DNA of 64,000 nucleotides from Oceanobacillus sojae (GTDB taxonomy: Bacteria; Bacillota; Bacilli; Bacillales; Amphibacillaceae): NCBI RefSeq assembly GCF_007991515.1, contig NZ_BJYM01000003.1:186001-250000 (forward strand), given 5' to 3'. Every line of letters begins with the position of its first letter. Within the stretch, counting starts at the first letter, position 1. The notes beneath the pieces are model-generated. The model had not been told where the DNA came from and searched no databases. It saw only the letters and a list, made by a program, of their open reading frames with translations. Below, one piece after another: positions 33,744 through 42,586 of this stretch. Position numbers and translations under genes: made by a program.

Positions 33744-34736
33744 ATGGCTACAATTCGTGATATTTCTGAAAAAGCTGGAGTGGCAAAAAGTACGGTATCC
33801 AGATACTTAAATAATGGTTATGTCAGTCAAGCGACAAGAGAAAAAATTGAAAAAACAATTGAAGAATTGGAATACGTTCCGAATTCATACGCACAAAATT
33901 TGCGTTTAGAGAGTAATCCGACAATTGGTGTGATTATTCCCAGATTTGACTCTTATTCGGTAATAACGACACTGCAGGGAATTGATAAGGAATTAAAGCA
34001 GCTGCAGTATAATATTTTAATTGAAAATACAGACAGAAGTCCTGAAAGAGAAATTGAATATTTAAAGCGTCTGGCAAAGATGAAAGTTTCAGGAATTATA
34101 TTTCTGGCGACAAAATTAACAGAGGAGCATATTCATACGATTGAATCCATTGAAGTACCTGTTATTGTGATTGGTCAAGAGGATAGACGTCTGAATTGTA
34201 TTGTTTATAAGGACTATGAGGCAGCTTTTGAGCTGGCAGAGTATTTAACTGCTTACGATTTTAATAAAATTGCTTACCTTGGAGTAGATGAAGAAGATGA
34301 AGCAGTTGGTGTTTTAAGGAAAAAGGGATTTGTCGAATGTTTTATGAAAGAGGGGCAGGAAAGGCTCTCTATTTATTATACTGACTTTTCCATCGAGAAA
34401 TCAATTCATAAAACAAGGGAGTTATTAAACGAAATCAAGCCGGATTTATTGATTTGCGCAACGGATAATATTGCGATCGGCGCAATGAAATCCATTTATG
34501 AAAAAAAACTTCGTATTCCTGAAGATATTTCTGTGACTGGTTTTGGAGATTATCAGATCTCCAGTTATTTAACGCCTGCATTAACAACGGTTCATTATGA
34601 TTATAATAAAGCCGGACATATCGCTGCAAAAAGTATTGTCAGAATGAAAGGACAGAAATTTCATCCCACAACAACATACGTGGATTATCAGGTATTGCCA
34701 AAAAACAGTATTGACAAAGCGAAAAGAAAGCGATAA
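33744..34736 (+). CDS. LacI-family repressor of the sucrose locus (ScrR-like)
   Basis: The 330-residue protein has an N-terminal LacI helix-turn-helix (TIRDISEKAGVAKSTVSRYL, residues 3-22) with hinge, and a periplasmic-binding-protein-like effector domain. It precedes GH13, PTS and GH32 genes in the same orientation, with two operator-like dyads between, so it very likely controls them in response to sucrose or its phosphate. The name scrR would be reasonable by context; sugar identity is inferred. Confidence 0.85.
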   Translation: MATIRDISEKAGVAKSTVSRYLNNGYVSQATREKIEKTIEELEYVPNSYAQNLRLESNPTIGVIIPRFDSYSVITTLQGIDKELKQLQYNILIENTDRSPEREIEYLKRLAKMKVSGIIFLATKLTEEHIHTIESIEVPVIVIGQEDRRLNCIVYKDYEAAFELAEYLTAYDFNKIAYLGVDEEDEAVGVLRKKGFVECFMKEGQERLSIYYTDFSIEKSIHKTRELLNEIKPDLLICATDNIAIGAMKSIYEKKLRIPEDISVTGFGDYQISSYLTPALTTVHYDYNKAGHIAAKSIVRMKGQKFHPTTTYVDYQVLPKNSIDKAKRKR

Positions 34737-34772
34737 ACTTTCTCCATAATATATATTAAATTTAATCAATGT

Positions 34773-34809
34773 GGAACCGATTCCCTATAAAGCATGTGGA
34801 ATCGGTTCC
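34773..34809 (+). promoter_or_regulatory. Paired LacI-type operators upstream of the sucrose genes
   Basis: GGAACCGATTCC (34773-34784) and GGAATCGGTTCC (34798-34809) are exact reverse complements, 25 bp apart centre to centre; each is itself a near-palindrome. Position right after the repressor gene and 28 bp before the next start supports operator function. The spacing of about 2.4 helical turns would put dimers on roughly opposite or offset faces. Confidence 0.75.
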
Positions 34810-34837
34810 GTAAATGAAAATAAGGAGGACTTTCCTC

Positions 34838-36493
34838 ATGGAAACAAAATGGTGGCAGGATGAGGTAGTTTATCAAATTTATCCAAAGAGCTTTTATGAT
34901 TCTAATGGCGATGGTATCGGAGATTTGAAAGGGATTACAGAAAAATTGGATTACTTGAAAGAGTTAGGGATTACAATGATTTGGATATGTCCGATTTTTT
35001 CATCTCCTATGGTTGATAACGGATATGATATCTCTGATTTTGAGGGGATTAACCCAGAGTTTGGAACAATGGATGATTTCAATCAGCTCTTAGAAGAAGC
35101 GAAGAAACGCAATATTAAAATTATATTGGATCTTGTAATTAATCATACTTCGGATGAGCACCCATGGTTCCAGGAAGCACTAAAAAATCCAGCCAGCAAG
35201 TATAGAGATTACTATATTTTTAAAACAGGTGCAGAAGGCAGCCCGCCGAACAACTGGCGTTCTATTTTCGGAGGATCGGTTTGGGAGAAGCTCCCTGAAG
35301 AAGATCTCTATTACTTGCATGTTTTTGATAAAAAACAGCCAGATCTTAATTGGGAAAACAAAGAAATGCGTGAAGAATTATATGGGATGATTAATCGCTG
35401 GCTCGATAAAGGTGTAGCAGGATTCCGAATTGATTCTATCACTTTTATTAAAAAGGACAGTGACTATGCAAGTCTTCCGGCAGACGGAGCGGACGGTCTT
35501 GTTTCCTGCAAGCATAAAACAAGAAATCGTCCAGGGATCGAAAACTTTCTAAACGAATTGAAAGCGAATACGTTTGAAAAGTATGATGCTGTTACTGTTG
35601 GTGAAGCTCCAGGAGTGAAGTATGAAGATTTTAATCAGTTTATAGGGGAAGATGGTTACTTCTCCATGATTTTTGATTTCCATTATGCCGATATTGATGT
35701 GGAATCAGGATCAGATTGGTTTAAGCGTACAAATTGGACTGTTCCAGAATTTAAAGAGCTATTATTCAGATCTCAATTCGCACTCCAGAAAGCTGGATGG
35801 GGAGCAAACTTCCTGGAAAATCATGATCAGCCGCGTGTGCTGTCCAAGATGGTAAGAGAAGAAGAATGGCAAACACCTGAAACCGCAAAAACATTTGGAA
35901 TGCTATATTTCTTTTTGCGGGGAACACCATTTATCTACCAGGGACAGGAGCTTGGAATGAAAAACTTTCACCGTTCAACGATAAAGGCTTTTAATGATAT
36001 TTCCAGCATTGATAATTATCACCGTTCTATGCAGGAGGGATTTTCAGAAGAGGAAGCACTTCAATTTGTTAACCTGCGGAGCCGTGATAATACAAGGACA
36101 CCATTTCCTTGGAACAACGAGGTGTATGGCGGATTTACTACTGGAAAACCGTGGCTGGACATGACAGAAGAATACCCGGAAATTAATGCAGTAAATAATT
36201 CTGTTTATACATTTTATCAGCAGATGATTCAGTTAAGACAGGATAGTGAATTAAGCGGTATATTAACTTTTGGGAATATTAAAGAAGTAAAGGATGTACC
36301 GGAGGAAGTAATTGCCTATGAGCGTGTCCATAAAGATAAAAGATTGACGGTACTGGTTAATCTAAGCACAGAGAAGAAAAAAGTTCTATTAGACCGTCCA
36401 ATGGTGGATATCATTTTATATAGCCAGACGAAGCCTTCGATAACGGGGAATGAAGTTGTTTTAGAACCTTATCAGGGAATCGCCGTCAGCTGA
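34838..36493 (+). CDS. GH13 alpha-glucosidase (oligo-1,6-glucosidase / MalL group)
   Basis: The 551-residue cytoplasmic enzyme has GH13 regions: DLVINHTS (98-105), GFRIDS with nucleophile Asp199, TVGEAPG with acid/base Glu256, and FLENHD with Asp330. The residue after the nucleophile is Ser rather than the Val of alpha-1,6 or Ala/Thr of alpha-1,4 enzymes, so linkage specificity is open. The start at 34838 follows AAGGAGG. In this operon it may cleave glucosyl-linked sucrose analogues or sucrose isomers entering by the PTS. Confidence 0.88.
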   Translation: METKWWQDEVVYQIYPKSFYDSNGDGIGDLKGITEKLDYLKELGITMIWICPIFSSPMVDNGYDISDFEGINPEFGTMDDFNQLLEEAKKRNIKIILDLVINHTSDEHPWFQEALKNPASKYRDYYIFKTGAEGSPPNNWRSIFGGSVWEKLPEEDLYYLHVFDKKQPDLNWENKEMREELYGMINRWLDKGVAGFRIDSITFIKKDSDYASLPADGADGLVSCKHKTRNRPGIENFLNELKANTFEKYDAVTVGEAPGVKYEDFNQFIGEDGYFSMIFDFHYADIDVESGSDWFKRTNWTVPEFKELLFRSQFALQKAGWGANFLENHDQPRVLSKMVREEEWQTPETAKTFGMLYFFLRGTPFIYQGQELGMKNFHRSTIKAFNDISSIDNYHRSMQEGFSEEEALQFVNLRSRDNTRTPFPWNNEVYGGFTTGKPWLDMTEEYPEINAVNNSVYTFYQQMIQLRQDSELSGILTFGNIKEVKDVPEEVIAYERVHKDKRLTVLVNLSTEKKKVLLDRPMVDIILYSQTKPSITGNEVVLEPYQGIAVS

Positions 36494-36509
36494 GAAGGAG
36501 TGAAATAGC

Positions 36510-37955
36510 ATGTCTAATGATAAATATAAACAAACAGGCGAAAAAATTATAGAGATTATTGGTAAAGATAATATTGAATCCATGACGCATTGTGCAACGA
36601 GATTGCGCTTTAGCGTCAAAGATAAGGATTCTATCGATAAAGAAGCAATTGAAGACATTGAAATGGTAAAGGGTGTTTTCTATAATTCAGGACAATTTCA
36701 AGTCATTCTTGGGACAGGAATTGTTAATAAAGTGTATAAAGCCGTTGCTGGTGACTCTAATGAAGAAGAAAAACAGTCAGATAGTCAAAATGCGGAAGGT
36801 CAGAAACCAAAAAAAGGAAAAATACAGCGTGGAGTAAGAACTCTGGCGGATGTATTTATTCCAATTATTCCGGGGATTGTGGCAACAGGACTATTTCTTG
36901 GATTAAAAGGTGTATTGTTGAATGAATCTGTTTTAGGATTCTTTGGAACAACACCGGATGCTATTCCGGAATCAGTATTAGCGCTGATTACTGTGCTGAC
37001 AGATACTGTATTTGCTTTTCTGCCGGCATTAATCTGCTGGTCGGCCTTTAAGAAGTTTGGCGGAACCCCGATCATAGGATTTGTTATTGGTCTGATGCTT
37101 GTTTCGCCTGCTTTGCCGAATGCTTATGCAGTGGCAGATGCAACATCCAATGTAGAGCCCTTGATGGCATTCGGGTTTATTCCGATTGTCGGTTATCAGG
37201 GGAGTGTTCTGACCGCACTTGTTGTCGGTATTGTAGCTTCAAAAGTAGAAATAAAACTTAGAGCAAAAATGCCAGATTCACTGGACTTAATGTTTACACC
37301 ATTCTTCGTTATTATCGTTGGCGTTTTAGGTGGACTATTGGTACTTGGGCCAGTACTTCACATTGTAGAAAATGGTCTTGTTTATGTGGTAACTGGATTA
37401 ATTCACGTACCATTTGGAATTGGCGGATTTATTATTGGATTAATTTATCCGTTAGCCGTTATTACAGGAATGCACCATCTGTTCTTAATGATTGAAACAA
37501 CTTTACTTGCTTCTACCGGCTTTAATCCGCTTATTACATTATGTGCAATGTATGGGTTTGCCAATGCAGCGGTTTGTTTTGCTATCAGTTTCAGAAGTAA
37601 GAAAAAGAATATGAAAGTAATGGGCACCAGTGCGGGGATTACCCAGCTCTTAGGCGTCAGCGAGCCGGCTCTTTTCGGGGTCATCATCCGCTACGGAACC
37701 CGGCCGTTAACAATTATGCTGCTCTCTTCCGCATTAGGGGGAATGGTATTATCCATCCTGGGTGTACAGGCTAATGCATATGGTTTGGCTGTTATTCTGT
37801 CACCATTAATGTATATTTACAGCGGGTATCAATTTGTAACGTATATTATTGTCGGGATAGCTACCTTTATTTTAGCGTTTGTCCTTGCTTATCTATTTGC
37901 TGTTCCAAAAGAGCTGTTAAAGCCGGATGAAAATACAGCAATAAATCATTCATGA
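36510..37955 (+). CDS. PTS EIIBC component, sucrose-type
   Basis: The 481-residue protein has an EIIB domain (about 1-90) with phospho-cysteine Cys28 in MTHCATRLRF, a charged linker, and an EIIC domain with about ten membrane helices, including the GMHHLFLMIE and GVSEPALFGV segments of the glucose-superfamily sucrose/trehalose group. No EIIA domain is present, so it must use an EIIA encoded elsewhere. It lies between the GH13 and GH32 genes and should deliver sucrose 6-phosphate. Confidence 0.88.
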   Translation: MSNDKYKQTGEKIIEIIGKDNIESMTHCATRLRFSVKDKDSIDKEAIEDIEMVKGVFYNSGQFQVILGTGIVNKVYKAVAGDSNEEEKQSDSQNAEGQKPKKGKIQRGVRTLADVFIPIIPGIVATGLFLGLKGVLLNESVLGFFGTTPDAIPESVLALITVLTDTVFAFLPALICWSAFKKFGGTPIIGFVIGLMLVSPALPNAYAVADATSNVEPLMAFGFIPIVGYQGSVLTALVVGIVASKVEIKLRAKMPDSLDLMFTPFFVIIVGVLGGLLVLGPVLHIVENGLVYVVTGLIHVPFGIGGFIIGLIYPLAVITGMHHLFLMIETTLLASTGFNPLITLCAMYGFANAAVCFAISFRSKKKNMKVMGTSAGITQLLGVSEPALFGVIIRYGTRPLTIMLLSSALGGMVLSILGVQANAYGLAVILSPLMYIYSGYQFVTYIIVGIATFILAFVLAYLFAVPKELLKPDENTAINHS

Positions 37956-38008
37956 GAGATTTAAAACAGCCTGGATAAAGGATTTGGAAGGGAGCATTTG
38001 AGAATAAT

Positions 38009-39484
38009 ATGGATTGGACAAGAGAAATGAGGTATCGTCATTACCGTGAAATGACGGATGCAGAGGAAAAAGAATTACTGGAAAAAGTGAACAGCAGCAT
38101 CTGGAGGCAGCAGTTTCATGTACAGCCTCCTTATGGGCTGTTAAATGATCCGAATGGCTTTGCTTACTATCAGGGAAAGTATCACTTATTCTATCAATGG
38201 TTTCCATTTGGGCCTGTTCATGGCATGAAGCATTGGTATCATGTAGAATCAGATGATTTGGTCAATTGGAAAGATAATGGGCTGGCGCTGGCTCCAGAAT
38301 ATGATTATGAGAGTCATGGAATCTTTTCAGGTACAGGTATTGTTAAGGATGAACTATTATATTTATTCTATACAGCGAACAAACGTGATGAGAACTGGAA
38401 TCGAGAATCTTCCCAAGGCCTAGCTGTTATGGACAAGAATGGCAGGATTGTAAAAAAGGAGAAGCCGGTAATTTCGGCACAGCCGGCAGGATATACAGCT
38501 AATTTTCGGGATCCAAAGGTATGGCAGGACAAAGATAGCGGTAAATTTAATATGATTGTCGGTGCAGAAAGAGAGAATCATACAGGCTGCGCGCTGCTCT
38601 ATAAATCGGATAATTTGTTGAACTGGAGCTTTCAAGGAGAATTAAAAATGGATTTTGAACAGTTTGGTTATATGTGGGAATGTCCGGATATCTTTCAGAT
38701 TGAAGGAAATGATGTGCTGATACTATCTCCTCAAGGGCTTGAACCAGAAGGAGATTCCTATCATAATGTGCATAATTCCGGATGCTTTATTGGTTATTTT
38801 GATAAAGAAAAAGATTATTTTCAAAGTGATGCTTTTCAGGAACTGGATGCAGGATTTGATTTTTATGCGCCACAGACAACGCAGACGCAGGATGGACGTC
38901 AGATTTTAATTGGCTGGATGGGACTTCCTGATACAGCTTATCCTTCTGATAAAGATATGTGGGCCAATTGCTTAACGATTCCGAGAGAACTGCAAATAAA
39001 AAATAATAAAATCTATCAGGTTCCAGTGAGGGAAATGATTAAAAAAAGAGATTCTCTGACAGCATGGCAGGGAAATCTGATTGACGAAGAAATAACGATG
39101 GATGACTTTTCAGGCACTGTTTACGAGCTGAACTGTGATATGAGAACAGAAGACGGTAATGCAGGATTAAAGCTGCGTACTGGAAAAGAAGAAGAAACCT
39201 TACTTTATCTGGATACAAAGCGTCAAAAAATAGTACTTGATCGTACAGCTGCAGGAGTTCCGGCAGCTGTGGATTATGGTACTGTTCGTCAGACTTCCTG
39301 TACAGATAATAAAATTTCTTTACGTATTTTTATGGATACGTCTTCCATCGAGGTGTTCGTTAATGAAGGTGAAGTTGTATTTACCGCAAGAATTTTTCCA
39401 CAGGGAGAAAGCAATGGGATCAAGCTGTTTGCTGAGGATACGACAGCCTCTTTTGATTTGAAAAAATGGGGTTATACTTCTTAA
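38009..39484 (+). CDS. Sucrose-6-phosphate hydrolase (GH32)
   Basis: The 491-residue enzyme has the three GH32 catalytic motifs: NDPNG with nucleophile Asp47, FRDPK with Asp168 and WECPD with acid/base Glu224, plus a C-terminal beta-sandwich with DTSSIEVFVNEGE. No signal peptide, in line with hydrolysis of PTS-imported sucrose 6-phosphate to glucose 6-phosphate and fructose. It is the last gene of the sucrose operon and is followed by a strong terminator. Confidence 0.9.
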   Translation: MDWTREMRYRHYREMTDAEEKELLEKVNSSIWRQQFHVQPPYGLLNDPNGFAYYQGKYHLFYQWFPFGPVHGMKHWYHVESDDLVNWKDNGLALAPEYDYESHGIFSGTGIVKDELLYLFYTANKRDENWNRESSQGLAVMDKNGRIVKKEKPVISAQPAGYTANFRDPKVWQDKDSGKFNMIVGAERENHTGCALLYKSDNLLNWSFQGELKMDFEQFGYMWECPDIFQIEGNDVLILSPQGLEPEGDSYHNVHNSGCFIGYFDKEKDYFQSDAFQELDAGFDFYAPQTTQTQDGRQILIGWMGLPDTAYPSDKDMWANCLTIPRELQIKNNKIYQVPVREMIKKRDSLTAWQGNLIDEEITMDDFSGTVYELNCDMRTEDGNAGLKLRTGKEEETLLYLDTKRQKIVLDRTAAGVPAAVDYGTVRQTSCTDNKISLRIFMDTSSIEVFVNEGEVVFTARIFPQGESNGIKLFAEDTTASFDLKKWGYTS

Positions 39485-39518
39485 TTATAAGTGCAAAGGT
39501 TACAGGAGAATAAACTGA

Positions 39519-39568
39519 AAGAGCTTCAGTGAGCATGCCGGGCCGGTATTGCTCACTGGAGCTTTTTT
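39519..39568 (+). terminator. Rho-independent terminator of the sucrose operon
   Basis: A long stem of AAGAGCTTCAGTGAGCA with TGCTCACTGGAGCTTTT, with one or two mismatches, ends in TTTTTT. Confidence 0.87.
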
Positions 39569-39573
39569 ATAAG

Positions 39574-39927
39574 CTATGACTGCTTTTGTTCATCAAGCGT
39601 AGATTGCAGCATTTCATTTTTAACTTCTAAAATATAATTCTTCAAAACATAATCCTTTCCACCATACTGGTCATACCACTCCCGGACTCGTATTACATGC
39701 TCCTTGTCTGCCCGAATAGCCGTTTCAATTCGTAAATAGTCATCGTAGCTGTCATATTCCCAGATAGCAAAAATTTCTGAGATATTGTCTTCATTTTCTA
39801 TCATCTAGCGTCCAATCAGACGGGATCCATGCTTTAACTGGTTAGGGAGATTTGTTTTCTTGAAATGTGCATTTAGTATTTCTGCGAATTCAGATTTTAC
39901 CAGGTAGTATTTTCGTCTGTAAAACAT
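39574..39927 (-). pseudogene. NIPSNAP-family gene interrupted by an amber codon
   Basis: From ATG at 39927 (ribosome site GGAGC) the reverse strand reads MFYRRKYYLVKSEFAE and on to GSRLIGR, then TAG at 39805-39807, and continues in the same frame with MIENEDNISEIFAIWEYDSY to a stop at 39574. NIPSNAP proteins normally read GRW at this point, so the TAG is best explained as a TGG-to-TAG change. The joined product would be 117 residues, a normal NIPSNAP length. The downstream 76 codons lack a clear ribosome site. It could also be a sequencing error. Confidence 0.75.
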
Positions 39928-40019
39928 TGCTTCAGCTCCTTTGAATCTGTCCTTATGAAAATAAACTTTTGAATGAAGTATACCATCTTGAAAAATCCTA
40001 AATCATCTTTTTACCTGGC

Positions 40020-40823
40020 CTATTCAAAGTTCACAAATACCTTCAACATATCAATCGTATCAAATCCAAGTTTCCGGTAGATATTTTCTGCTTCAGGAGA
40101 TGCTTGTAAAGTGCAGTACGCTGCACCTTCTTCCTTTGCTGTGCTTAGCAGATGATTCGTTAATTTTGTTCCAAGGCCATTACCTCTTTCACTCTCTAAG
40201 GTGGCAATATCGTATAAGCCTGCAATACCGTCTGAAAAGAGTATGGAGCCTATCGCTGCAGGTCTGCCTTGATGATAGCCGATAATATGCTGGAAATTAT
40301 TATCCTCTAAAAGAGAAGAATGAGCAGCTTTTTCAAAATAGGTTTGAAGTTGTTTTTCTTCATTGGTGCCTGTATATAAACTGGAGAGAATATTACCGAA
40401 AGTAACGAATTGTTCAGGACTTGCGGCTTTTTCAAAATGAAAGTCTGCAACTGCATTGGAAACAACGGGCTGGAAGTCTTCAAGATCTGCAATCATACCT
40501 AAATAATCTGTTCCATAGTCGTTTAAGCCCGCTTCTCTAAATAAAGAAATAACATCTGTCTGCTGCTCCCAGCACCATACGTTTATGGGGTATTTTCTGC
40601 TGTTAAAATAATCAATGATTTCTTTAAAAGTACTATGATTTAGGGGATAACCGGTTTCCGGGAGTGTGACGACATTGAAATTATAGGATGAAAGATGCGC
40701 GTCTGTATAAGTAAAACCGTCTTCTGTTTCATGGATTTTTGCTTCCTTTAGGATAGCTGCTCTTGCTTTTATTTTTGCATTCAGGTTGTTGATCATAACT
40801 TGCTTTTGTTCAGATTGATTCAT
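40020..40823 (-). CDS. GNAT-family N-acetyltransferase, two-part
   Basis: The 267-residue protein has a degenerate N-terminal half and a C-terminal GNAT domain with SERGNGLGTKLTNHLL as the acetyl-CoA loop and NIYRKLGFDTIDM at the end. The ATG at 40823 follows AAGGGAGC; the longer in-frame reading runs into the terminator of the preceding gene and was rejected. Substrate unknown. Confidence 0.82.
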   Translation of the reverse strand: MNQSEQKQVMINNLNAKIKARAAILKEAKIHETEDGFTYTDAHLSSYNFNVVTLPETGYPLNHSTFKEIIDYFNSRKYPINVWCWEQQTDVISLFREAGLNDYGTDYLGMIADLEDFQPVVSNAVADFHFEKAASPEQFVTFGNILSSLYTGTNEEKQLQTYFEKAAHSSLLEDNNFQHIIGYHQGRPAAIGSILFSDGIAGLYDIATLESERGNGLGTKLTNHLLSTAKEEGAAYCTLQASPEAENIYRKLGFDTIDMLKVFVNFE

Positions 40824-40851
40824 GCTTTCTGCTCCCTTATCTTGGAATAAA

Positions 40852-40895
40852 ATGCCACAGTCTTGGATGAATTTCATCTCAACTACTGTGGCATC
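40852..40895 (-). terminator. Rho-independent terminator of the OpuAC-like gene
   Basis: ATGCCACAGT and ACTGTGGCAT form a perfect 10-bp stem across a long loop; on the reverse strand it is followed by TTTT. Confidence 0.72.
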
Positions 40896-40929
40896 GGCCA
40901 AACTTATTTTTATTAAAATGATGTGATGT

Positions 40930-41904
40930 TTACTCTAAAGCTTCTTTTACTTTTTCCTCTGCTTCATCTGTCACCCATTCTGTCCAAAGATCTTCATGCT
41001 CTTTCAGGAATCTTTCAGCAGCTTCTTCTGCACTCGCATCTTCCTCCTGAATATATTGCAGTGCATCACTGGCAATTTCACTGGAGGTTTCGTAGTGACT
41101 TAAAAACTCTACAACTTCTGGTGCCCAATCCTCTAAATCATTGCTTACAGTAATATCAATATCTTGCGCGCCCATTTCAGAAAATGGTCCTTCCGGGTCT
41201 TCTTCCAAAATTGGTGTCATATCGTACATGCCCATGACCCAATTGGGTTCATAGTTATACCCAATCCATGGATCTCCACTTTCATAAGCATCTAACAAAG
41301 AAATATTAATTGCTGATTCTGAACCAGGGCGGAAGTAGTTATAATATTCATCTAAACCGTATTCATCAATTCCATCTGAGAGCATTTTATCGACTTCCCA
41401 GCCGGATATAGCACCGACAATTCGTCCTTTACTGCTATCATCAGGATCTTGGAAAACCTCCCAATATTCTGCTAAATCCGTAACGTATTCCAAGTCTGGT
41501 GTCATCGGTTCAATGCCGCGTTCCGGATCACCTTCAATCATATAAGTAGGAACATACAGACCTTGAAAGTTATCGTCAAAATTGACAGAAACCTTTTGAT
41601 AATCACCATTTTCCAACCCTTCAGCGTAAGATTCCCCAAGATTTTGAGTCCATACTTCCATATGTATATTAATTTCCTGATCCTTCATGCCGGTCATTAA
41701 TGCAGCTGCTGATCCCGTCATTGTTTCTGTATCATAACCATATCCATTGGAAATAATAAAGCCAGCGACTTCATTATGGAATCTTAAACTGTCCCAGCCT
41801 TCGTCGGCTAAAACAATTGCCCCTCCTTCATTTGTCTTTTCTCCACATGCGGCAAGCAGAATGAAGGAAAATCCCATGAGCAAATAGCTTAATTTCTTTT
41901 TCAT
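40930..41904 (-). CDS. Glycine betaine/proline ABC transporter substrate-binding lipoprotein (OpuAC type)
   Basis: The 324-residue protein has a lipoprotein signal peptide ending in lipobox LAAC and an OpuAC/ProX-type binding fold (GSAAALMTGMKDQEINIHME near the start, DPWIGYNYEPNWVMG in the middle) with several tryptophans suited to caging a quaternary amine. The start at 41904 follows GTGAGGAG; 32 extra upstream codons precede the signal peptide and were rejected. No cognate ATPase or permease is adjacent, so it must pair with components elsewhere. Confidence 0.85.
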   Translation of the reverse strand: MKKKLSYLLMGFSFILLAACGEKTNEGGAIVLADEGWDSLRFHNEVAGFIISNGYGYDTETMTGSAAALMTGMKDQEINIHMEVWTQNLGESYAEGLENGDYQKVSVNFDDNFQGLYVPTYMIEGDPERGIEPMTPDLEYVTDLAEYWEVFQDPDDSSKGRIVGAISGWEVDKMLSDGIDEYGLDEYYNYFRPGSESAINISLLDAYESGDPWIGYNYEPNWVMGMYDMTPILEEDPEGPFSEMGAQDIDITVSNDLEDWAPEVVEFLSHYETSSEIASDALQYIQEEDASAEEAAERFLKEHEDLWTEWVTDEAEEKVKEALE

Positions 41905-42195
41905 AATAAAATTTCTCCTCACTTCTCTATAACTATAATAAAAAATCTTGCGGTAAATAGACCTATCTTTAAGAATAACGGGAACATAGAGGAGGAGCAA
42001 CCGGACAAGGACCTTTATATAGGTTATAAAATGCCGTTAAGCTGCGAATAAACGAGATTTCTTTTAGATAATCATATAATACAGGTATATTTGTCGGAAT
42101 ATCGTGAATTATAAGGGATTTATGTATTCATCAAAGGATTCGCTTGGTACATCATCTTCAAATCAGGTATAGGATAATTTAAAAAATAAAATTTC

Positions 42196-42226
42196 TTGAC
42201 AATACCTATGAGGGGTATGTTAAGAT
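42196..42226 (+). promoter_or_regulatory. copZ promoter with CsoR operator
   Basis: TTGACA (42196-42201) is followed directly by the CsoR-type box ATACCTATGAGGGGTAT (42202-42218) in the spacer and TAAGAT as -10 (42221-42226). CsoR releases such sites on binding Cu(I). Confidence 0.82.
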
Positions 42227-42256
42227 AGATATATAAGTTAAGAGGAGGTTAATAAA

Positions 42257-42463
42257 ATGACTAATGAAACAATTCAAGTTCAAGGTATGTCATGTGGTCA
42301 TTGTGTCAGCTCTGTTGAAGGAGCAGTTGGTGGATTAGATGGTGTAGATACAGTAAATGTTCATCTTCAGGAAGGAAAAGTGGATGTTTCCTTTGATGAA
42401 GGGAAAGTAAAGCTGGACGAAATTACAGAAGCAATTGAAGATCAGGGATATGACGTTGTATAA
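42257..42463 (+). CDS. copZ: Copper chaperone CopZ
   Basis: This 68-residue HMA-fold protein has the Cu(I) motif MSCGHC with Cys13 and Cys16. It delivers Cu(I) to CopA and the repressor. AGAGGAGG precedes the ATG. It has its own terminator, so most transcripts probably stop before copA. Confidence 0.95.
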   Translation: MTNETIQVQGMSCGHCVSSVEGAVGGLDGVDTVNVHLQEGKVDVSFDEGKVKLDEITEAIEDQGYDVV

Positions 42464-42509
42464 ATAATAAAATATCTCGTTTCGAAAGCTTTTTAGATAA
42501 ACAATAAAG

Positions 42510-42546
42510 GATCGTGCAATATATTTTCTGCACGATCTCCTTTTTA
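42510..42546 (+). terminator. Rho-independent terminator between copZ and copA
   Basis: GATCGTGCA (42510-42518) pairs with TGCACGATC (42529-42537), then TCCTTTTT. Confidence 0.85.
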
Positions 42547-42555
42547 AATAATTAC

Positions 42556-42572
42556 ATACCCTGTATAGGTAT
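42556..42572 (+). promoter_or_regulatory. Second CsoR-type box, upstream of copA
   Basis: ATACCCTGTATAGGTAT matches the copZ box in arms and spacing, and directly precedes the copA ribosome site GGGAGG. A separate copper-responsive promoter for copA is implied, though no clear -35/-10 pair is visible. Confidence 0.75.
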
Positions 42573-42586
42573 GGGAGGTGGTTCGA

